Under the pieces are notes generated by a model that worked only from the letters and a program-made list of their open reading frames with translations, made no database searches and was not told the origin of the DNA. 64,000 nt of DNA from assembly GCF_002993335.1 (NCBI RefSeq), contig NZ_PVNS01000012.1, positions 1-64,000 of the forward strand. The letters run 5' to 3'. This DNA comes from Alkalicoccus urumqiensis (GTDB taxonomy: Bacteria; Bacillota; Bacilli; Bacillales; Salisediminibacteriaceae). Made by a program: the position numbers and the translations under genes. Of this stretch, positions 45,716-53,185 are shown piece after piece; the stretch's first letter is position 1; every line of letters begins with the position of its first letter.

Positions 45716-46817
45716 GATCCTCCCCCTTTTTCTCGTCGTGAATATAGAGTTTCTGCGTCGGGAAAGCCACCGAAACGCCTTCCGATTCAAGAATATCCAG
45801 TACAGCGTAATTAATTTCCTGCTTAATATTTAAATGATCGACCCAGCCCGTCGGACGAGTAAAGAAATAAAGAAATAAGTCGAGGCTGCTCTCGTTAAAT
45901 GTCGTAAAACGGACGATAATTAATTCATCATCAATATCCTCCCGCTGTCTAAGCTCTGCTTCAATACGCTCCACGCACCGTCTTATTTTCGGAGCCGGCG
46001 TTTGATATTCCACGCCCAATGAAAAGCTGATCTGTCTTTTTCCCATTTTCGTCCAGTTTTCAATCGGTTCATTGGATAACGTGGAGTTCGGCACAACGAC
46101 GAGCGAATCTTCAAATGTCCGAACACTCGTACTCCGGAACGAAATATCTTCGACGAAACCTTCTACGGATGGCGTTTTTATCCAGTCTCCCAGTGTAAAC
46201 GGCTTCTCCGTAATGATAACGACACCGCCAAAGAAGTTACCGAGCGTCTGCTGGGCAGCAAGCGCAAATGCAAGACCGCCGAGCCCCAGACCTGCTACAA
46301 ACCCCTGTACGTTATATTCCCACTCTGAGGCGATAATACTGAGACCCATTACAACGATAGCAAAACGGATGAGTTTTGACAGAAACGGGAGAAGAATCTG
46401 GTCAAATTCTACATTAAATCTCCTGCCGATCTGCGTGAATACTGACGAACTGGAGGCAGAAAGATTGAACAGACCCCAGAATATATGGAAAATAAGTATC
46501 GTCCGGAAGATGCGCACAAACAGAGCCTCATACGTATCATCAAACGGTACGTAAACGAAGGCAACAAACAACCCGATAAATACGAGAAACGAGCGCATCG
46601 GTCTTTCAAATGCCAGCAGCACATTCGTTAATGTATCAACGGAAACTTTTCTTGAAAAAAAGAGAATCGCTTTAAAAATATAGGTTGTAAATAACTTACG
46701 AAAAAGAAGAAAAAGCAGGAATATACCGATGGCCGTCAGTATCTGCTGCCACGTAAATGCTCTCTGTACTTCCTCTACAATATCCGGAACTGCCGGAACC
46801 TGAGTATTAGATAACAT
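45705..46817 (-). CDS. MscS-family mechanosensitive channel (second copy)
   Basis: A 370-residue channel with three to four N-terminal helices and an MscS core. The pore helix GFVAGLGLGGLAFALAAQQTLGNFFGGVVIITEKPFTLGDWI is followed by the cytoplasmic domain VEDISFRSTSVRTFEDSLVVVPNSTLSNEPIENWTKMGKR. It is larger than the copy at 41620 and a different subfamily. It is likely cotranscribed with the HD-GYP gene, with which it overlaps. Confidence 0.9.
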   Translation of the reverse strand: MLSNTQVPAVPDIVEEVQRAFTWQQILTAIGIFLLFLLFRKLFTTYIFKAILFFSRKVSVDTLTNVLLAFERPMRSFLVFIGLFVAFVYVPFDDTYEALFVRIFRTILIFHIFWGLFNLSASSSSVFTQIGRRFNVEFDQILLPFLSKLIRFAIVVMGLSIIASEWEYNVQGFVAGLGLGGLAFALAAQQTLGNFFGGVVIITEKPFTLGDWIKTPSVEGFVEDISFRSTSVRTFEDSLVVVPNSTLSNEPIENWTKMGKRQISFSLGVEYQTPAPKIRRCVERIEAELRQREDIDDELIIVRFTTFNESSLDLFLYFFTRPTGWVDHLNIKQEINYAVLDILESEGVSVAFPTQKLYIHDEKKGEDHAL

Positions 46818-46909
46818 GTATTCCCACCTTCACTTTATCTGCCAGTTTCTACTTTCGTAATCATGCTTCACACCGGGACTTGTGCCTGGTTCTTCCCTGT
46901 TTAGTCTAC

Positions 46910-46939
46910 CTTGAAACAACTGGAGTGTAAATGCTATAC
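46910..46939 (+). promoter_or_regulatory. Sigma-A promoter of ktrA
   Basis: TTGAAA and TATACT are separated by 18 bases. The leader to the GTG start is only about 40 bases, too short for a ydaO-type c-di-AMP riboswitch. Confidence 0.65.
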
Positions 46940-46987
46940 TTTTGCGGATACACGTATTGAAATTCCGGATGAAAGTAGGGAACCTCG

Positions 46988-47644
46988 GTGAAAAAACAAT
47001 TTGCGATTATCGGGCTCGGCCGTTTCGGATCCAGCATATGTAAAGAGCTGTACCATATGGGTCATGAAGTTTTTGCTATTGATACAGACCCCAAAAAGCT
47101 GGAAGCTGTGAGCGAGTTTGCTGACCACACCTTTGAAGGGGACGGCACGGATGAGAATCTGCTTCAAAATGTCGGGATCCGTAATTTTGACCATGTCATC
47201 GTGGCCATTGGAGATGACATTCAGGCTAGCATATTAACTACGCTTCACATTAAAGATCACGAAGTTCCGAATATCTGGGTGAAAGCACAGAACGATTATC
47301 ATCATAAAGTGTTGGAAAAAATTGGGGCCGATCGGATTTTCCACCCCGAAAAAGAAATGGGAAGCCGGATAGCCGCTTATTTAACTTCTGATACAGTGCT
47401 TGATTATATAGACCTTTCAGCTGATTACAGCATCATTGAAATGCTTGCTACATCAAAAATTGCCGGCAAATCACTCGTCGACCTCGATTCACGGAGGCGG
47501 TACGGCTGTACAATTATCGCTATCAAAGAACAGGGAAAAGTAAATGTTACCCCGGACCCGGAGAAGCCGGTGGAGAAAGATAACGTGCTCATCATGATCG
47601 GAGACAAACGGGACCTCCGCCGTTTCCGTGATGCAGAGCTCTAA
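46988..47644 (+). CDS. ktrA: Ktr potassium uptake regulatory subunit (KtrA type)
   Basis: A 218-residue RCK protein paralogous to the KtrC at 40791. RCK_N shows FAIIGLGRFGSSICKELYHMGHEVFAIDTDPKKL; RCK_C spans about 135-215. It starts with GTG. No KtrB is adjacent: the gene 11 bases downstream encodes a degenerate ABC ATPase-like protein instead. Assignment as KtrA versus KtrC between the paralogues rests on gene context only. Confidence 0.88.
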   Translation: MKKQFAIIGLGRFGSSICKELYHMGHEVFAIDTDPKKLEAVSEFADHTFEGDGTDENLLQNVGIRNFDHVIVAIGDDIQASILTTLHIKDHEVPNIWVKAQNDYHHKVLEKIGADRIFHPEKEMGSRIAAYLTSDTVLDYIDLSADYSIIEMLATSKIAGKSLVDLDSRRRYGCTIIAIKEQGKVNVTPDPEKPVEKDNVLIMIGDKRDLRRFRDAEL

Positions 47645-47655
47645 GGAGGATGGTT

Positions 47656-48318
47656 ATGACACTGGCTGTGGAATGGAAAGCTGTGACGAAAAAAATGAAA
47701 CAGGACAATGAATGGCGGACACTTTTTAAAGAGGCGGACTGGAAGGTAGAAGAAAAGCATGTTCATCACCTTTCCGGCGGGAATGCTGTGCAGCGGTCTG
47801 AAGCGCTCAGAATGACCGGAGCTTTGATCCCATGCAGCAGAGGAGAAATTCTTATCTGGCAGCAGGATCCCGACTTGATTTCCAACCGGAAAAACTTCCG
47901 TAGTAAAACGATCGGCTATGTCAATCAGGAAGGCAGTCTCGTACCTGAATGGTCGATCTACCAGGCAGCCGCAGGTGCCGATCCAGATGCCAATAAAATC
48001 GAAGAGGTTAATACGCTCCTTGATCATTTCCGTTTCACACTCTCTGAACGGCAGACAGCTATGGAAGACCTTTCACCTGCCGCGGAATGGAAGGCTTCCC
48101 TTGTCATCACGCTTCTTAACGATCCGCCGCTTATCCTATTAGATGATGCGGGATTTCCTTTTCCAGATGAAGAAAAGAAGGAAGTTTATGATATACTTTG
48201 CGAGTACATCCGCAGGAAAGAGAAAACGTTGATTGCTGCCTCAGATGATACGTACTGGGAAATGAAAGCAGATAAATTATGGATGATTGACGAACAATCG
48301 ATCATTTCCAACCAGTAG
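47656..48318 (+). CDS. Degenerate ABC-type ATPase-like protein
   Basis: A 220-residue protein whose whole layout follows an ABC nucleotide-binding domain but with altered catalytic motifs. Walker A (residues 40-49) reads SGGNAVQRSE with no GKS/T. The Q-loop region YVNQEGSLVPEWSIYQ (88-103, Gln91) is intact. The signature LSGGQ is LSPAA (139-143). Walker B LILLDD (159-164) has Asp in place of catalytic Glu. The switch histidine is Asp (AASDD, 194-198). It should not hydrolyse ATP normally. AGGAGG lies 6 bases before the ATG; it is 11 bases after ktrA. It may be a non-catalytic partner or a regulator; there is no permease next to it. Confidence 0.75.
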   Translation: MTLAVEWKAVTKKMKQDNEWRTLFKEADWKVEEKHVHHLSGGNAVQRSEALRMTGALIPCSRGEILIWQQDPDLISNRKNFRSKTIGYVNQEGSLVPEWSIYQAAAGADPDANKIEEVNTLLDHFRFTLSERQTAMEDLSPAAEWKASLVITLLNDPPLILLDDAGFPFPDEEKKEVYDILCEYIRRKEKTLIAASDDTYWEMKADKLWMIDEQSIISNQ

Positions 48319-48353
48319 TGCATCCAGATAAATTTAATACAGGAGGTCCTTAA

Positions 48354-49100
48354 ATGAATGAAATAGTTGAAACCATGTTGAACCACCGATCGGTCCGCTC
48401 TTTCAAACCCGACCCTCTGCCAGCTGACCATATTGAACAGCTGGTCCTTGCTGGACAGGCGGCATCCACAAGCAGCTACCTTCAGGCATACACCATTATC
48501 GGCGTTACCGATCAAGCATTAAAACAGTCTCTTGCCCAGTTGGCAGGCAATCAGGCTTACGTGGCAGAAAACGGTCATTTCTTTCTTTTCTGCGCTGATT
48601 TTCACCGCCATGAAATTGCTGCAGATATCCACCAGACCGACATTCAGGATGCAGTGACTTCTGCAGAAAAATTAATCGTAGGTATTTCAGACGCCTCTCT
48701 CGCATCGCAGAACGTCGCTCTGGCTGCAGAGTCTATGGGATACGGCATCTGCTATATTGGTGGTATTCGAAACAATGCTGAAGAAGTCGCGGAGCTGTTG
48801 AACCTGCCGGACCACGTCCTGCCTTTGTTCGGTATGTGTGTTGGTACTCCTGCTGTAATTCCGGATAAAAAGCCGCGTCTTCCCATCGACGCTGTCTACG
48901 CAGAGAATGGATATTTTTCCCCGGAAACTCAGACCGAATCTCTTCAGCAGTACGATGATATTACATCCTCGTACTATTCTGAACGCACCGGTGGCGTAAG
49001 AGCCGATACATGGTCTTTGCAGGTGTCCGGGATGCTTTCTACACTCAAACGGGGGCACATGCTTCCGTTTATGCAGAAAAAAGGCTGGAACCGCCATTAG
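48354..49100 (+). CDS. NfsA-type NADPH-dependent oxidoreductase (nitroreductase family)
   Basis: A 248-residue FMN oxidoreductase similar to NfsA/Frp and Bacillus NfrA1. Start MNEIVETMLNHRSVRSFKPDPLPADHIEQLVLAGQAASTSSYLQAYTIIGV carries the FMN phosphate-binding HRSxR and the flavin-site segment; GYGICYIGGIRNN and LFGMCVGTP are typical. Substrates may be nitroaromatics, flavins or quinones. The C-terminus (SSYYSERTGG) contacts NADPH in homologues. GGAGGT precedes the ATG; terminator at 49156-49210. Confidence 0.88.
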   Translation: MNEIVETMLNHRSVRSFKPDPLPADHIEQLVLAGQAASTSSYLQAYTIIGVTDQALKQSLAQLAGNQAYVAENGHFFLFCADFHRHEIAADIHQTDIQDAVTSAEKLIVGISDASLASQNVALAAESMGYGICYIGGIRNNAEEVAELLNLPDHVLPLFGMCVGTPAVIPDKKPRLPIDAVYAENGYFSPETQTESLQQYDDITSSYYSERTGGVRADTWSLQVSGMLSTLKRGHMLPFMQKKGWNRH

Positions 49101-49155
49101 GATTGGAGCTGTGATTCAAGCTGTAACATCAAAGTGACAGCGGCCATATCAAAAT

Positions 49156-49212
49156 AAAAACCGGACGATCTCTTGAATCTCTTTACAGAGTTTCATGATC
49201 GTCCGGTTTTTT
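49156..49212. terminator. Terminator after the nitroreductase gene
   Basis: AAAACCGGACGATC pairs with GATCGTCCGGTTTT across a 26-base loop; TTTT follows on the + strand. Confidence 0.8.
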
Positions 49213-49279
49213 AAGGTGTTGAAGCAAGGAATTCACAGCACCTGCTCTGCACCGTTTTTAATGATTGAGCGTATCATTA

Positions 49280-49711
49280 TCACTGCAGCTTTTTTTCCAT
49301 AGCTACATGTTCAATACCTGCATCCATGAAAGGTTCCTCAGAAACAATCGAGTAACCGACCGCGGTATAAAATGGGGCTGCATGGGTCTGCGCATTTAAT
49401 TTCATGATTTCCGCTCCGAGCTCAGAAGCTTTCTCCTCCATAAAACGCATGAGTTTCCGACCGGCCCCGCTGCCTCTCAGCTGGGACAGAATACAGACTC
49501 GTTCTGCTTTTGCCGTATTCTCTGATAGCCGCATTCGTGCTGCTCCAATGGCCTTTCCATCGTCGTAAACAACAAAATGCACTGCTTCGTGCTCCAGGTT
49601 ATCTACTTCAATCGAGGCGGGGACGCCCTGCTCACCTACGAATACTTCGCGCCTGACACGGTAGCAGTCACTCAGCTGTTCCTTCGTTTCCGCTGTGAAG
49701 ATTTGTATCAT
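49280..49711 (-). CDS. yjcF: GNAT-family acetyltransferase (YjcF type)
   Basis: A 143-residue acetyltransferase. RREVFVGEQGVPASIEVDNLEHEAVHFVVYDDGKAIGAARMRL is typical of the ElaA/YjcF group, and the acetyl-CoA loop is LSQLRGSGAGRKLMRFMEEKA. Its substrate is unknown. It overlaps the 2H-ligase gene by the 4-base ATGA, the same pairing as yjcF-yjcG in B. subtilis. Confidence 0.85.
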   Translation of the reverse strand: MIQIFTAETKEQLSDCYRVRREVFVGEQGVPASIEVDNLEHEAVHFVVYDDGKAIGAARMRLSENTAKAERVCILSQLRGSGAGRKLMRFMEEKASELGAEIMKLNAQTHAAPFYTAVGYSIVSEEPFMDAGIEHVAMEKKLQ

Positions 49712-50229
49712 GTAGCTGAATTCCTTCCCAGCAGAAATGTTTCGTAAACAGTCCAGGTTCCGTCCTCCAGTTGATACAGAAGAGAAAATCGATCTATGGT
49801 TTCTTCATGTTCAATTGTTTCCAGCTTTAATCGTCCGAATACATCAGAGAGCTCATCGTAGTTCATTTCCTGTCCGATTGTAATGTGAGGAACAAATGGA
49901 TGTTCACGATCCTGCTTCAGCGGACCTTCATTCAACTTTTCCTGAAGATCCAGCAGCGCCGGCGTTTCTGCTGCTTTCATATAAATTGTATTCGTCACTG
50001 GGTAAAAACTGCTGTATTTTAAAATTTTCAGCGTGAATGGACGGGCTGCTGCAGCGGCTTTGCGTACTTCCTCAATAAATGCAGGCAGCTTTTCCTCGTC
50101 CATATCAAAAGGGTCCTTCAGCGTCAGATGCGGTGGCACCATCGAGTATTTTGTATCGTATCTTTTTCTGTAAGAGTTTGCTAGATCCTGTAGTTTTTTC
50201 GAGGGAAATACTGCAATTCCATATCTCAT
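49708..50229 (-). CDS. yjcG: 2'-5' RNA ligase / 2H phosphoesterase family protein YjcG
   Basis: A 173-residue 2H phosphoesterase. The two HxT/S motifs are PPHLTLKDPF and VPHITIGQ, which hold the catalytic histidines for RNA ligase or cyclic phosphodiesterase activity. In Bacillus YjcG the substrate is not known. It is coupled to the acetyltransferase downstream. Ribosome site AAAGGAGG. Confidence 0.9.
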   Translation of the reverse strand: MRYGIAVFPSKKLQDLANSYRKRYDTKYSMVPPHLTLKDPFDMDEEKLPAFIEEVRKAAAAARPFTLKILKYSSFYPVTNTIYMKAAETPALLDLQEKLNEGPLKQDREHPFVPHITIGQEMNYDELSDVFGRLKLETIEHEETIDRFSLLYQLEDGTWTVYETFLLGRNSAT

Positions 50230-50368
50230 AGCGGACGCCTCCTTTTAGACCGTACTAAGTGATTTAATCATAATATACTTTACGCTTTTTTACAAAGGGG
50301 CGTGCCCTTATCTATCGAATTTTTCACACATTTTATGATAGACTAGCCTATAAGAGGAGTGGTAGCTT

Positions 50369-50929
50369 ATGTCAAAAAAAGAACCAATTAAATCCCACGT
50401 AGTAGAGAAAGCAGCAAGAGACCTGCTGAAAGAGCGTGGTGTGGAGCTTGAAGAAATCGCTGATATTGTGTATCAGATGCAGTCTGATTACAATGATACG
50501 CTCACCAGGGATGACTGTCTGGAGAGTGTTGAAGCTGTTCTTGAGAAGCGGGAGATCCAGCATGCTGTTCTCGTTGGAATCGAGCTGGATAAACTGGCTG
50601 AAAATAAGCAGCTCTCTGAACCGCTGCAGTCTATTGTGGAAACGGATGAAGGACTGTTCGGAGTCGATGAAACGATTGCGATCGGTTCAGTGTTTGGCTA
50701 TGGAAGCATTGCCGTTACAACATTCGGCTATCTCGACAAAGAAAAAATTGGTATCATCAAGCAGCTTGATGCAAAAAACAGCGACAAAATTCACACATTT
50801 CTTGACGATCTCGTCTGCAGCATAGCAGCAAATGCTTCGAGCAGGCTTGCTCACCGCATCAGAGACCGGGAAGAACATCTCGATCAGAAAGAAATTGATC
50901 ACCGCGATAAAGAAGAGCGGATGGCATAA
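50369..50929 (+). CDS. Phosphatidylglycerophosphatase A family protein (YutG type)
   Basis: A 186-residue soluble-looking PgpA-family protein. HVVEKAARDLLKERGVELEEIADIVYQMQSDYNDTLTRDDCLESVEAVLEKREIQHAVLVGIELDKLAE is characteristic of the Bacillota branch (YutG-like). Although named after phosphatidylglycerophosphatase A, this branch lacks the membrane helices of E. coli PgpA, so the activity is doubtful. The C-terminal 40 residues form a highly charged helix (RIRDREEHLDQKEIDHRDKEER). Confidence 0.82.
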   Translation: MSKKEPIKSHVVEKAARDLLKERGVELEEIADIVYQMQSDYNDTLTRDDCLESVEAVLEKREIQHAVLVGIELDKLAENKQLSEPLQSIVETDEGLFGVDETIAIGSVFGYGSIAVTTFGYLDKEKIGIIKQLDAKNSDKIHTFLDDLVCSIAANASSRLAHRIRDREEHLDQKEIDHRDKEERMA

Positions 50930-50947
50930 TTATTATACAAATAGTTA

Positions 50948-50974
50948 GAGGCAGCCGGATGACCCGGCTGCCTC
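50948..50974. terminator. Hairpin after the PgpA-family gene
   Basis: GAGGCAGCCGG/CCGGCTGCCTC, an 11-base perfect stem. The following sequence is only moderately T-rich, so termination is likely but not certain. Confidence 0.65.
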
Positions 50975-51052
50975 AGTGTATTACGATAAACTATATTTTT
51001 GAATAATAAAAAATATGCCTGCGGGAAGCAGACATATGAACCTTTATTTAGA

Positions 51053-51128
51053 TGGTGTCCCGTACTGGGCTCGAACCAGTGACCTCCACCCTGTCAAGGT
51101 GGCGCTCTCCCAACTGAGCTAACGGAAC
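51053..51128 (-). tRNA. tRNA-Val (GAC)
   Basis: A complete 76-base cloverleaf on the minus strand. Acceptor GTTCCGT pairs with ACGGGAC (one G-T), D arm GCTC/GAGC, anticodon stem CCACC/GGTGG with loop TTGACAG (anticodon GAC), T arm ACTGG-TTCGAGC-CCAGT. The 3' CCA is encoded. It is a solitary tRNA gene with its own promoter. Confidence 0.96.
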
Positions 51129-51152
51129 GAAGAGAATAACGCAACAAATATT

Positions 51153-51181
51153 ATATTACTATACAGCGGCAGCAGCGTCAA
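51153..51181 (-). promoter_or_regulatory. Promoter of tRNA-Val
   Basis: TTGACG (51181-51176) and TAATAT (51158-51153) are separated by 17 bases, about 25 bases before the mature tRNA 5' end. Confidence 0.7.
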
Positions 51182-51186
51182 GCTTT

Positions 51187-51363
51187 TTATTCGTCATACG
51201 TATACCGGACCACATACCGCTCATTTTTTAATTTTCGTATTTCAACAGATGGACCAATTTCATATCCATTTATCCAATTATCCTCAATTTTTGCCTTCGT
51301 ACAGTCCGCCTGAAACCGCGAAGTAAATATCTGCTTAAAGTATATCCACCGTGGTGCCGCCAT
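51187..51363 (-). CDS. Small hypothetical protein (58 residues)
   Basis: A basic 58-residue protein, MAAPRWIYFKQIFTSRFQ at the start and RKLKNERYVVRYTYDE at the end, with no recognised domain. The ATG at 51363 has AGGTG 6 bases upstream, which supports translation. It ends just before the tRNA promoter, so its 3' end may overlap tRNA transcription signals. Confidence 0.5.
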   Translation of the reverse strand: MAAPRWIYFKQIFTSRFQADCTKAKIEDNWINGYEIGPSVEIRKLKNERYVVRYTYDE

Positions 51364-51527
51364 GTATGTCACCTCTCATTTTCACTCTTTCATCAGAATA
51401 GCATCGTCCCGTCATTCATTCAAGTATTTCCTCCTGCAGAAAAAGGCGCAGAATGCCTTCCTATACATGATTACGCAGTTCATCCAGCGGGTATACGAAC
51501 AGTAATTCAATTATTGGAGGGATATCT

Positions 51528-51761
51528 TTGACATTTGATCAGCTGCATGCCAATAACAGCACAATTGTAAAGGTGGAAGGTGTTGAATACCGTACGATTG
51601 AAAAGCCGACCGTCAGCAGTTCCGGAGATACGTACACAGCTGTTGCAGTCGACCAGGAGGACAATCAGTATTTAATTGAATGGGCGGTAGTCGACCCTGA
51701 AGCGATCGATGAGGTGGACGCCTGCGACTGGGATGAACCTATTTTTGTGCAGAAAAAATAA
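51528..51761 (+). CDS. Small acidic hypothetical protein (77 residues)
   Basis: A 77-residue protein with predominantly beta sequence (IVKVEGVEYRTIEKPTVSSSG, TYTAVAVDQEDNQYLIEWAVV) and an acidic end (DPEAIDEVDACDWDEP). It starts with TTG 6 bases after GGAGGG and is followed by a good terminator, so it is very probably expressed. I do not recognise the family. Confidence 0.7.
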   Translation: MTFDQLHANNSTIVKVEGVEYRTIEKPTVSSSGDTYTAVAVDQEDNQYLIEWAVVDPEAIDEVDACDWDEPIFVQKK

Positions 51762-51770
51762 TGTATCTTT

Positions 51771-51804
51771 AAAAACCGGCGTTCCGTTAAGGAATGCCGG
51801 TTTT
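51771..51804. terminator. Terminator of the 77-residue gene
   Basis: AAAACCGGC-TTCC/GGAA-GCCGGTTTT stem, one mismatch, with A/T tracts on both sides; it can also serve the convergent gene at 51814. Confidence 0.85.
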
Positions 51805-51813
51805 ACTGTGCTG

Positions 51814-52170
51814 TTATTGATTTTTCCACTTTGCGGCAAGTTCTTCATGTTTTTTACGGTTAAAATACCAGCGCTCTTCTCCTTTAATCAATCGTTTTTC
51901 CACAAGGCCTGACTGAGCTGCTTCCTCAAGCCTCTGCTCCGCTTCAGCAGCTGTCATTTTCTTTCCGGGACTCTTTACCGCCAGTTCATCCGGCGTGATA
52001 CCCCTGCCCGCAGGCATCTGTTGAATGATCCCAAGCACCAGAGCACGCTGCTTTCTCTGCTTCTCTTTTTTATGTTCGCCGGTAAAAATGTTTTTGACCG
52101 GCTCTTTTACCACTGCGCCCAGGGCCATCCCCATAAGAAGGATAAACAGATCACTGAGGATACTCGACAT
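51814..52170 (-). CDS. Membrane-anchored protein with a winged-helix-like tail
   Basis: A 118-residue protein: an N-terminal hydrophobic segment (SSILSDLFILLMGMALGAVV), a basic linker (GEHKKEKQRKQR), then about 65 residues resembling a winged helix (ALVLGIIQQMPAGRGITPDELAVKSPGKKMTAAEAEQRLEEAAQSGLVEKRLIKGEERWYF). The role is unknown. The start overlaps the end of the Gfo/Idh gene by 20 bases, so it is probably cotranscribed with it. Confidence 0.65.
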   Translation of the reverse strand: MSSILSDLFILLMGMALGAVVKEPVKNIFTGEHKKEKQRKQRALVLGIIQQMPAGRGITPDELAVKSPGKKMTAAEAEQRLEEAAQSGLVEKRLIKGEERWYFNRKKHEELAAKWKNQ

Positions 52171-53170
52171 ACACTTTCTTTTCCTCTCTCATACTCTGAT
52201 AAGCTGACTGTACTATGCAGACGATCTCCACAGCAGCCTGTCCATCGAGACCCTCCATAGAATGCTCCGCTCCTGTCAGGTTTTCAATAAAAAGATTAAG
52301 TGGAACATAATACGGTTCGGGCTCCCAGTGAATTTTTCTCAAACTGCCATCTTTCCCGGCATCCCGGTAATAAATTTCCGGCTGTTCTTCTCCATAAATG
52401 AGCAGCGTGCCTTTCGTTCCAGTAATTTCAAACAAGTTGTCGGAAGCTGAAGCTGCTGTACTCGTATGTGCCGTCCCGGAAGCGGTGCTGTTTTCAAAAT
52501 CTACCAGGATAGTGGCGCTGTCTTCTACTTCTTTTCCTGTCCGGTAAGATCCCTGCGCCTGAACGGAAGTAATTCTTCCACCAAACAACTGAAGCATACT
52601 CACTCCATGAATACCGAGATCTATCAACGCCCCACCTCCACTTATGGAAGGGTCATACCAGCTCGGAGGGAGAACGTCCGTCCAGGCAAGTCCATGAGAA
52701 CGCCTGAAGTGGATGGAAACAAGCTCCCCCAGGTTTCCGCTCCGGTACTGCTGAAGTGCATAGCGGTAAACCGGAAGCGTTACAGATTCATGGGATACAG
52801 CCAGATTCACTCCAGCGTTTTCTGCTGCTTTTCTGCAGGCTTCTGCATCTTCCCCATTCAGCGCGATGACTTTATCGGTAAAGATATGCAGACCGGCTCC
52901 GGCCGCTGACTCTATAAGATTACGATGCTGGCTCGTTTCTGCCTCGATCATAACCGCATCTGCCTCCGACTGCTTCAGCGCTTCAAGAACGGTAGTATAA
53001 TACGGTACCTGCAGTTGTTCTGCCATCTCTCTTCCGCGTCGGGAATCCGAATCCCACACCCCTGCCCATTCAAAACGTCCAGCTGATAAACGTTCCGCTT
53101 TATCCACAAATCCTTTCGTATGCACGTGCCACGTTCCAAGAATTAAAATCCGTACCGGTGCAGCTGTCAT
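52151..53170 (-). CDS. Gfo/Idh/MocA-family oxidoreductase
   Basis: A 339-residue NAD(P)-dependent oxidoreductase. The Rossmann start RILILGTWHVHTKGFVDKA is unusual (GTWHVH in place of GxGxxG), which is seen in a subset of the family. EAETSQHRNLIESAAGAGLHIFTDKVIA and the second domain with GGGALIDLGIHGVSMLQLFGG (the conserved GGGxLxDxGxH motif) are clear. Its sugar or cyclitol substrate cannot be predicted. Ribosome site AAGGGGG. Confidence 0.85.
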   Translation of the reverse strand: MTAAPVRILILGTWHVHTKGFVDKAERLSAGRFEWAGVWDSDSRRGREMAEQLQVPYYTTVLEALKQSEADAVMIEAETSQHRNLIESAAGAGLHIFTDKVIALNGEDAEACRKAAENAGVNLAVSHESVTLPVYRYALQQYRSGNLGELVSIHFRRSHGLAWTDVLPPSWYDPSISGGGALIDLGIHGVSMLQLFGGRITSVQAQGSYRTGKEVEDSATILVDFENSTASGTAHTSTAASASDNLFEITGTKGTLLIYGEEQPEIYYRDAGKDGSLRKIHWEPEPYYVPLNLFIENLTGAEHSMEGLDGQAAVEIVCIVQSAYQSMREEKKVYVEYPQ

Positions 53171-53185
53171 TGAGGAAGCCCCCTT

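Noticed and set aside
46940-46988. A c-di-AMP (ydaO) riboswitch before ktrA
   Set aside because: The leader from the identified promoter is only about 40 bases, and no characteristic paired core is visible.
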